A DNA stretch of 9,374 nt from Spirochaetaceae bacterium. Lineage in GTDB: Bacteria > Spirochaetota > Spirochaetia > SZUA-6 > Fen-1364. The stretch is from the NCBI GenBank assembly GCA_003141795.1, contig PLNO01000367.1, positions 1-9,374 on the forward strand, in the 5' to 3' direction. Made by a program: the position numbers and the translations under genes. This document shows positions 5,070 through 9,374 of this stretch, piece after piece. Under the pieces are notes generated by a model. It saw only the letters and a list, made by a program, of their open reading frames with translations, was not told the DNA's origin and did no database searches. How positions within the stretch are numbered: position 1 is the first letter of the stretch; each line of letters opens with the position of its first letter.

Positions 5070-5840
5070 GTGAAAGCTGCATGGTTCATTGCGTCTTTCC
5101 TGCTCCTTGCCGTACTGGTTCCGGCAAGCGGGGAGAGTCTTTGGTCTCCCGGCTTCAAAGGGTACCTGTCCGGCAGCAGGGGTTTGGCTGTGGGAGATGC
5201 ACTTGTCGTGCAGATCGACGCCTCCTCCTCACTCTCTTTTTCCTCGTCCAGTAACGACTCGAAGAACCTCACGTTGGAGTTCTCCGGCGGAGAAGCGGGG
5301 AACCTGTTTTCGTTTTTGCCTCAGGTCCGCACGGGCGGAACGCTGACAACGACGGGAAAGGATTCCCTCAGCCTCAAGACGGAGGTTCCCGTCGTCGTGA
5401 CCGCGGTGAATCCCGACGGAACGGCGCAGGTCCAGGGGTCCCGCACCATCGCCGTGCAGGGAAAGAACGAATCCATAACGATCACCGGCATCGTTTCGCC
5501 CACGCTGATCGACCAGAAGGGCGCCATCGGCTTCAACCGTCTTGCCAATGCGCGTCTGGTGTACACGACATTCCTCGCCTCCGCAAAGGACGTTCTCAGC
5601 CCCGCTGATCTGCAGACACTCCTGGCGCCGACACCCCCCGCGGGAGCTGCGGCCGCGCCGGGGGCACCGGCCGCGGCAGCCGCCCCTGCCGGAGCGCAGC
5701 CGGGTGCCACGCAACCCGCAGCAGCCCAGCCTGCGGGCGCTGCCGCGGCCCGTCCCGGTCTTGCCATCCCCGATGCGCGCAAGAAAGAGCTTCTCCTCCA
5801 GTACCTGAACCGTCTCATCGACATCGTGTTCTCCCAATAA
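5070..5840 (+). CDS. flgH: Flagellar L-ring protein FlgH homologue, not lipidated
   Basis: FlgH normally forms the outer-membrane L ring around the flagellar rod. This 256-aa product starts with a signal peptide (MKAAWFIASFLLLAVLVPASG) and then shows family features: ESLW at the mature N-terminus, LAVGDALVVQID, LSLKTEVPVVVTAVNPDG, VQGSRTIAVQGKNESITITGIV, and IGFNRLANARLVY, which matches the 'ISG.V.P..I...N.V.S..IA.ARI.Y' core. No cysteine exists anywhere in the protein, so the usual lipobox is absent. Before the final helix (QYLNRLIDIVFSQ) there is an Ala/Pro/Gly-rich linker of about 40 residues (roughly 188-228). Start: GTG with GGGGAGGAG 6 nt upstream. No other flagellar gene is in the window; dxs follows after 2 bp. 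A periplasmic role around spirochaete endoflagella is inference. Confidence 0.8.
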   Translation: MKAAWFIASFLLLAVLVPASGESLWSPGFKGYLSGSRGLAVGDALVVQIDASSSLSFSSSSNDSKNLTLEFSGGEAGNLFSFLPQVRTGGTLTTTGKDSLSLKTEVPVVVTAVNPDGTAQVQGSRTIAVQGKNESITITGIVSPTLIDQKGAIGFNRLANARLVYTTFLASAKDVLSPADLQTLLAPTPPAGAAAAPGAPAAAAAPAGAQPGATQPAAAQPAGAAAARPGLAIPDARKKELLLQYLNRLIDIVFSQ

Positions 5841-5842
5841 CC

Positions 5843-7777
5843 ATGCAGCCCCCCATTCTTCCTGACATCCACGGGCCGCAGGACCTCCGGGGCCTGAGCG
5901 AGCCCGAGCTCGACCAGCTGGCCGCGGAGATCCGCGAGCTCATCATGCAGGTGGTGTCGCGCAATGGCGGCCATCTGGCCTCGAACCTCGGTGTCGTGGA
6001 GCTCACCATCGCTCTGCACAGGGTTTTCGAGTCACCGCGGGACGTGATCCTCTGGGACGTCGGCCACCAGTGCTACGCGCATAAAATCCTCACGGGACGC
6101 GCCGCGCAGTTCGCCACTCTGCGCACGCAGGGCGGCCTGAGCGGGTTCCCTCGCCGATCGGAGAGCGCGCACGATCCGGTGGAAACGGGCCACGCGTCCA
6201 CCGCCATCAGCTGCGCCCTCGGCATGGTCACCGGCCGCCAGATGCTGGGGGAATCGGGGCATGTCGTGGCAGTCGTCGGAGACGGCGCGCTCACCGGCGG
6301 GCTCGCGCTCGCAGGTCTCAACAATGCCGGCCATTCCGGCAAGAACCTCATCATCATCCTCAACGACAACGCGATGTCGATCGGTCGTAACGTCGGCGCC
6401 TTTTCCGCCTACCTCGGACGGCTCACGATGACGAGGCTCTACGAGGCTGTCCGCCGCAGGTTCGACCGCACGGTGACCCGTCTGCCCGTTGTCGGCGGAG
6501 AGGTGAAGAAGATCGTCGACCGCCTGAAAAAGGTGACCAAAGCGCTGTTCTTCAGGGAAACGATGTTCGGCGACCTTGGCTTCCGCTACGTCGGACCGGT
6601 GGACGGCCACGACATCCACGGGCTCACACGCATCCTTGCCAACGTGAAAGACGTGGAGGGACCCGTGCTCGTGCACGTCACGACGTGCAAGGGAAAGGGG
6701 TACGCGCTGGCGGAGGACGACCCCACGCGCTTCCATGGGATCACCCCTTTCTCCCTTCTGGACGGCTCCGTGGAGGAGAGCACGAAGCTCACCTTCTCCG
6801 AGGCCTTCTCCCAGGCAATGGTGGCCCTCGCGGGGGAAGACCCGCGCGTGGTGGGCATCACCGCCGCAATGGTGGACGGCACGGGGCTCAAGGGGCTTGC
6901 AGCACGCATGCCGCAGCGTGTCTTCGATGTGGGAATCGCCGAGGATCACGCCGTCACCTTCGCGGCAGGGCTCGCGCTGACAGGCATGCGCCCCGTCGTC
7001 GCGATGTACTCGACGTTCCTGCAGAGGGCCGTCGATCAGGTCATCCACGACGTCGCGCTTCCCCGGTTACCGGTGGTGTTCGCCGTGGACCGGGCCGGGT
7101 TCGTGCCGGGCGACGGGGAGACTCACCAGGGGGTTTTCGATATCAGCCTGTTCAGCGCCGTGCCGGGGCTCACCATGCTCGCCCCCGCAAGCCGGGGAGA
7201 GCTCTCGATGTTTCTCCGATGGGCGGTGTCCAGCGCCCGACCGGTCATGATCCGCTACCCGAAGGCCGTCTGCGGCCCCGAGCTGCCCGAGCTCGCGGGC
7301 CCGCTGGAGGAGGGGAGGGGTGTCTTCGTGCGTTTCCTCCAGAGCGAAGTCCTCATCATGAGCGTCGGCGCCATGCTTCCCCAATGCCTGGACGCCGCGC
7401 ATCTGCTCAACCTCGACGGGATCTCCACGGACATCTACAACCTGCGGTTCCTGAAGCCGCTGGACGAGGCATACCTGCTCTCCGTCCTGCGTCTGTACCG
7501 CCACGTGGTGCTCGTCGAGGAGGCCGTTACGCGCGGAGGCCTCGGAGAGACGGTGAACCGCCTGCTCGGGGAAAGCGCCATGGGCGGGGTCACGTTCGTC
7601 GCAATGGGCGCCGCCGATCGTTTCCCGGGCCTGGGTACCCGTGAGCAGCTCATCGCGGAGGCGGGGCTTGATGCTGCCGGCATCGCCCTGCGCGTACGCA
7701 CAATCTGCGAGCGCGGGCTCGTAACGGAGGCGCGGCAGGAGCTCGTCGGGCACCGGCACCCGTTCCTCAGGGGATGA
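5843..7777 (+). CDS. dxs: 1-deoxy-D-xylulose-5-phosphate synthase
   Basis: Dxs condenses pyruvate and glyceraldehyde 3-phosphate with thiamine diphosphate to give 1-deoxyxylulose 5-phosphate, the first step of the MEP isoprenoid pathway. The 644-aa product (E. coli 620) is complete: GHQ (74-76), GLSGFPRRSES and GHASTAISCALGM, the thiamine-binding GDGALTGG (146-153) to NDN (174-176), FGDLGFRYVGPVDGHD, the catalytic glutamate E367 within IAEDHAVTFAAGLA, and DRAGFVPGDGETHQG (416-430). The usual sequence at the glutamate is EQH; here it is EDH. The ATG follows the flgH TAA by 2 bp and has no clear Shine-Dalgarno, so translation probably depends on coupling to flgH. Its product feeds DMAPP synthesis, the co-substrate of MiaA encoded upstream, as well as undecaprenyl phosphate and quinones. 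Confidence 0.97.
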   Translation: MQPPILPDIHGPQDLRGLSEPELDQLAAEIRELIMQVVSRNGGHLASNLGVVELTIALHRVFESPRDVILWDVGHQCYAHKILTGRAAQFATLRTQGGLSGFPRRSESAHDPVETGHASTAISCALGMVTGRQMLGESGHVVAVVGDGALTGGLALAGLNNAGHSGKNLIIILNDNAMSIGRNVGAFSAYLGRLTMTRLYEAVRRRFDRTVTRLPVVGGEVKKIVDRLKKVTKALFFRETMFGDLGFRYVGPVDGHDIHGLTRILANVKDVEGPVLVHVTTCKGKGYALAEDDPTRFHGITPFSLLDGSVEESTKLTFSEAFSQAMVALAGEDPRVVGITAAMVDGTGLKGLAARMPQRVFDVGIAEDHAVTFAAGLALTGMRPVVAMYSTFLQRAVDQVIHDVALPRLPVVFAVDRAGFVPGDGETHQGVFDISLFSAVPGLTMLAPASRGELSMFLRWAVSSARPVMIRYPKAVCGPELPELAGPLEEGRGVFVRFLQSEVLIMSVGAMLPQCLDAAHLLNLDGISTDIYNLRFLKPLDEAYLLSVLRLYRHVVLVEEAVTRGGLGETVNRLLGESAMGGVTFVAMGAADRFPGLGTREQLIAEAGLDAAGIALRVRTICERGLVTEARQELVGHRHPFLRG

Positions 7778-7787
7778 GCTGTGCGGC

Positions 7788-7817
7788 TTGACGCTGGGAG
7801 AAGCTGGTTGTTAGAAT
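7788..7817 (+). promoter_or_regulatory. sigma70-type promoter giving a probably leaderless folP mRNA
   Basis: TTGACG (7788-7793) is followed after 18 nt by TAGAAT (7812-7817). Both hexamers match the consensus at 5 of 6 positions. The -10 ends 6 nt before the folP GTG at 7824, so the expected transcription start falls on or next to the start codon itself. Confidence 0.7.
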
Positions 7818-7823
7818 CCGTTC

Positions 7824-9020
7824 GTGGCCAACGCACATCCCATCGACATTACCTCTGCCACCGACCTCAAGAGAATCCTCGGCGAAATCGACGTCCCGGA
7901 CGGGGAGATCGACAGAATAGCTGATTCCTTCCTCTATGTTGCCGTAAAGCTGGAGGGGGTGGACACGCGTGCCGCGAACCTCCTGAAGTCCTCCGTGGAG
8001 TCACTCGGCGGGGGGATCGCCATGAGCCGCCAGGCAGCCGAGTTCACAGCGCCGGAAACCGACCTCATCGTCTCCGGAAGCCGCCATACGCTCCAGCTCC
8101 TCGTTGCCGGTCTGAAGAAGGAGCCCTTCGGGCTCGCGGAGATAGGCGCGGAGATCGGCGCCTGCATCGCCTCCGGCAACAGGATCATGAAATGGGGGGA
8201 GCGCGTCCTGGATTTCGGCAGGAAGACCTACGTCATGGGGATCCTCAACTGCACCCCTGATTCATTCTTCCCCACCAGCAGGGCGACGACCGTCAAGGAC
8301 GCCCTGAAGACGGCGCACGAAATGATCGAGGCGGGCGTGGACATCATCGACGTGGGCGGGGAGTCCACGAGGCCCGGATCGGACCCGGTTCCCCTCGAGG
8401 AGGAGATCCGCAGGGTGATCCCCGTCATCCAGGCGCTGAGGGCCGAATCGGACGTCATCATCTCCGTCGATACGCGTGTCGCGGGAGTCGCAGAAAGATC
8501 CCTCGACGCAGGCGCGGACATCGTCAACGACATCTCCGGGCTCCGCCACAATCCCGAGCTCGCGCGGCTCGTTGCCCGCCGCGGGGTGCCGGTGGTGCTG
8601 ATGCACATGCGCGGAACCCCGAAGACGATGCAGAAGGGCCCGTTCTACGGCAACACGATCTCCGAGATCCTGCGGGAGCTGCGTCCCTCCATCGCGGCGG
8701 CGCTTGCCGCCGGGATCCCCCCTGAGTTGATCATCGTCGACCCGGGCATCGGGTTCGGCAAGCGGATGCAGGACAACCTCCTCATCATCAAGGAGCTCGG
8801 TTCCCTGAAATCGCTGCACTTCCCCATACTCGTCGGCCTCTCCCGCAAGGGCTTCATCGGGGAGATCCTGGACCGCCCCGTGGAGAAGCGGCTCATCGGA
8901 ACGGTCACGGCGAACACCCTCGCCGTGCTGAACGGCGCGGACATCATCCGCGTGCACGACGTCGCGGATGCCGTTGAAATGGTGAAGATCATCGATTCGG
9001 TCCGGCGGATCGGGGCGTAG
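7824..9020 (+). CDS. folP: Dihydropteroate synthase, long form
   Basis: FolP condenses 6-hydroxymethyl-dihydropterin diphosphate with p-aminobenzoate to dihydropteroate in folate synthesis and is the sulfonamide target. The catalytic TIM barrel begins near residue 135 and has all the motifs: MGILNCTPDSF (138-148), DVGGESTRPG (176-185), VNDISG (Asn235), LMHMRGTPKTMQ, DPGIGFGK (306-313), GLSRKGFIG (Ser340-Lys342) and RVHDV (376-380). About 135 residues precede the barrel. They read as a separate small domain (LEGVDTRAANLLKSSVESLGG, then a segment including KKEPFGLAEIG) of a type I recall from long FolP forms in deltaproteobacteria and clostridia. The total is 398 aa against about 280 for E. coli. 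The GTG start has no ribosome binding site but sits 6 nt after a strong -10. cdaA follows after 7 bp. Confidence 0.96.
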   Translation: MANAHPIDITSATDLKRILGEIDVPDGEIDRIADSFLYVAVKLEGVDTRAANLLKSSVESLGGGIAMSRQAAEFTAPETDLIVSGSRHTLQLLVAGLKKEPFGLAEIGAEIGACIASGNRIMKWGERVLDFGRKTYVMGILNCTPDSFFPTSRATTVKDALKTAHEMIEAGVDIIDVGGESTRPGSDPVPLEEEIRRVIPVIQALRAESDVIISVDTRVAGVAERSLDAGADIVNDISGLRHNPELARLVARRGVPVVLMHMRGTPKTMQKGPFYGNTISEILRELRPSIAAALAAGIPPELIIVDPGIGFGKRMQDNLLIIKELGSLKSLHFPILVGLSRKGFIGEILDRPVEKRLIGTVTANTLAVLNGADIIRVHDVADAVEMVKIIDSVRRIGA

Positions 9021-9027
9021 GGAGCTC

Positions 9028-9374
9028 ATGGATTTCCTCCTGAACACCTGGGTCGTCCGAGAGGTCATCCGTCCCGGACTCGACGTGCTCATGCTCGCCT
9101 ATCTGCTTTACAAGAGCTGGCAGATCCTCGTGCAGACCCGCGCAGTGCAGCTCGTGAAGGGCACCGTCGTCATGGTGCTGATCTACGCCGTGTCCTTCTT
9201 CCTGAAGCTCACCACGCTCCTCTGGATCCTCAACGTGCTTGTCCCGGGCCTCGTCATCGCCATCGCCATCGTCTTCCAGCCCGAGCTGCGCAAGATCTTC
9301 ACGCAGATCGGCAGCAGGGAGTGGTTCCGCCCGGGAGGGAGGACGGGAACGCCGCGGCTGGAGACGCTCATGAA
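9028..9374 (+). CDS. cdaA: Diadenylate cyclase CdaA (c-di-AMP synthase), N-terminal part
   Basis: This partial gene of 115 codons continues beyond the right edge. CdaA (DacA) makes cyclic di-AMP from two ATP at the membrane; c-di-AMP controls potassium and osmotic balance and cell-wall homeostasis. What is visible is the membrane anchor: three predicted helices (about residues 18-34, 45-61 and 65-83) separated by the characteristic QTRAVQLVKG (36-45) and ending in IVFQPELRKIF (81-91), which leads into the cytosolic DAC domain. The catalytic DGA and RHR motifs would lie outside the window. The ATG at 9028 follows the folP TAG by 7 bp, with GGGAG 3 nt upstream, close for a ribosome binding site. 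In many bacteria cdaA is followed by the regulator gene cdaR (YbbR), which would be expected next. Confidence 0.92.
   Translation, partial: MDFLLNTWVVREVIRPGLDVLMLAYLLYKSWQILVQTRAVQLVKGTVVMVLIYAVSFFLKLTTLLWILNVLVPGLVIAIAIVFQPELRKIFTQIGSREWFRPGGRTGTPRLETLM

Noticed and set aside
6032..7048. 338-codon open frame on the minus strand
   Set aside because: It is antisense to the catalytic core of dxs and its translation shows no recognisable domain.
6685..7644. 319-codon plus-strand frame inside dxs
   Set aside because: It is out of frame with dxs and is Arg/Gly/Ala/Pro-rich low-complexity sequence typical of a shadow frame.

Overview
The window is a GC-rich bacterial chromosome segment holding mostly housekeeping genes. 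It looks like a spirochaete (Spirochaetota), probably a high-GC free-living or uncultured lineage. That assignment rests on several traits together: an MurC whose N-terminus reads GIKGTGM, a cytidylate kinase whose P-loop reads GKSGCGNST, a very short omega-like subunit placed directly before miaA, a tiny mS38/AURKAIP1-like ribosomal protein, and a FlgH homologue without a lipidation cysteine. I judged this from remembered family features, with no database search.

Left end, minus strand (1-435): the N-terminal part of an exported protein resembling the SurA N-terminal chaperone domain runs off the left edge. Upstream of it is a 32-codon ORF for a very basic protein with a strong ribosome binding site. 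A candidate minus-strand promoter lies at 466-495. Divergently, a sigma70-type promoter (526-555) drives tRNA-Glu(UUC) at 600-671, which ends at a textbook intrinsic terminator (675-710).

Plus strand, 798-4825: murC (peptidoglycan precursor ligase), yicC (endoribonuclease family) and cmk (CMP kinase) overlap head to tail and look like one operon. A new promoter lies just before rpoZ (omega-like subunit of RNA polymerase), which overlaps miaA (tRNA A37 prenyltransferase). miaA has no usable ATG, GTG or TTG before its P-loop. The best explanation is an AUC start at 3887 with a well-placed GAAGG; a frameshift or a sequence error is also possible.

Plus strand, 4822-9374: a promoter overlapping the miaA stop serves a 31-aa mS38/bS22-like ribosomal protein. 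A structured spacer follows, then flgH, dxs (2 bp behind flgH; isoprenoid precursors), folP with its own promoter (folate), and the first 115 codons of cdaA (membrane-bound c-di-AMP synthase), cut by the right edge. Dxs and MiaA are linked metabolically, because Dxs starts the pathway to the DMAPP that MiaA uses.

No mobile element, CRISPR array, phage or defence system is visible. The most interesting points are the non-canonical miaA start, two promoters placed so that rpoZ and folP mRNAs would be leaderless, the Lys-to-Asn P-loop of the CMP kinase, the non-lipidated FlgH with an Ala/Pro-rich insertion, and two tiny basic ORFs.
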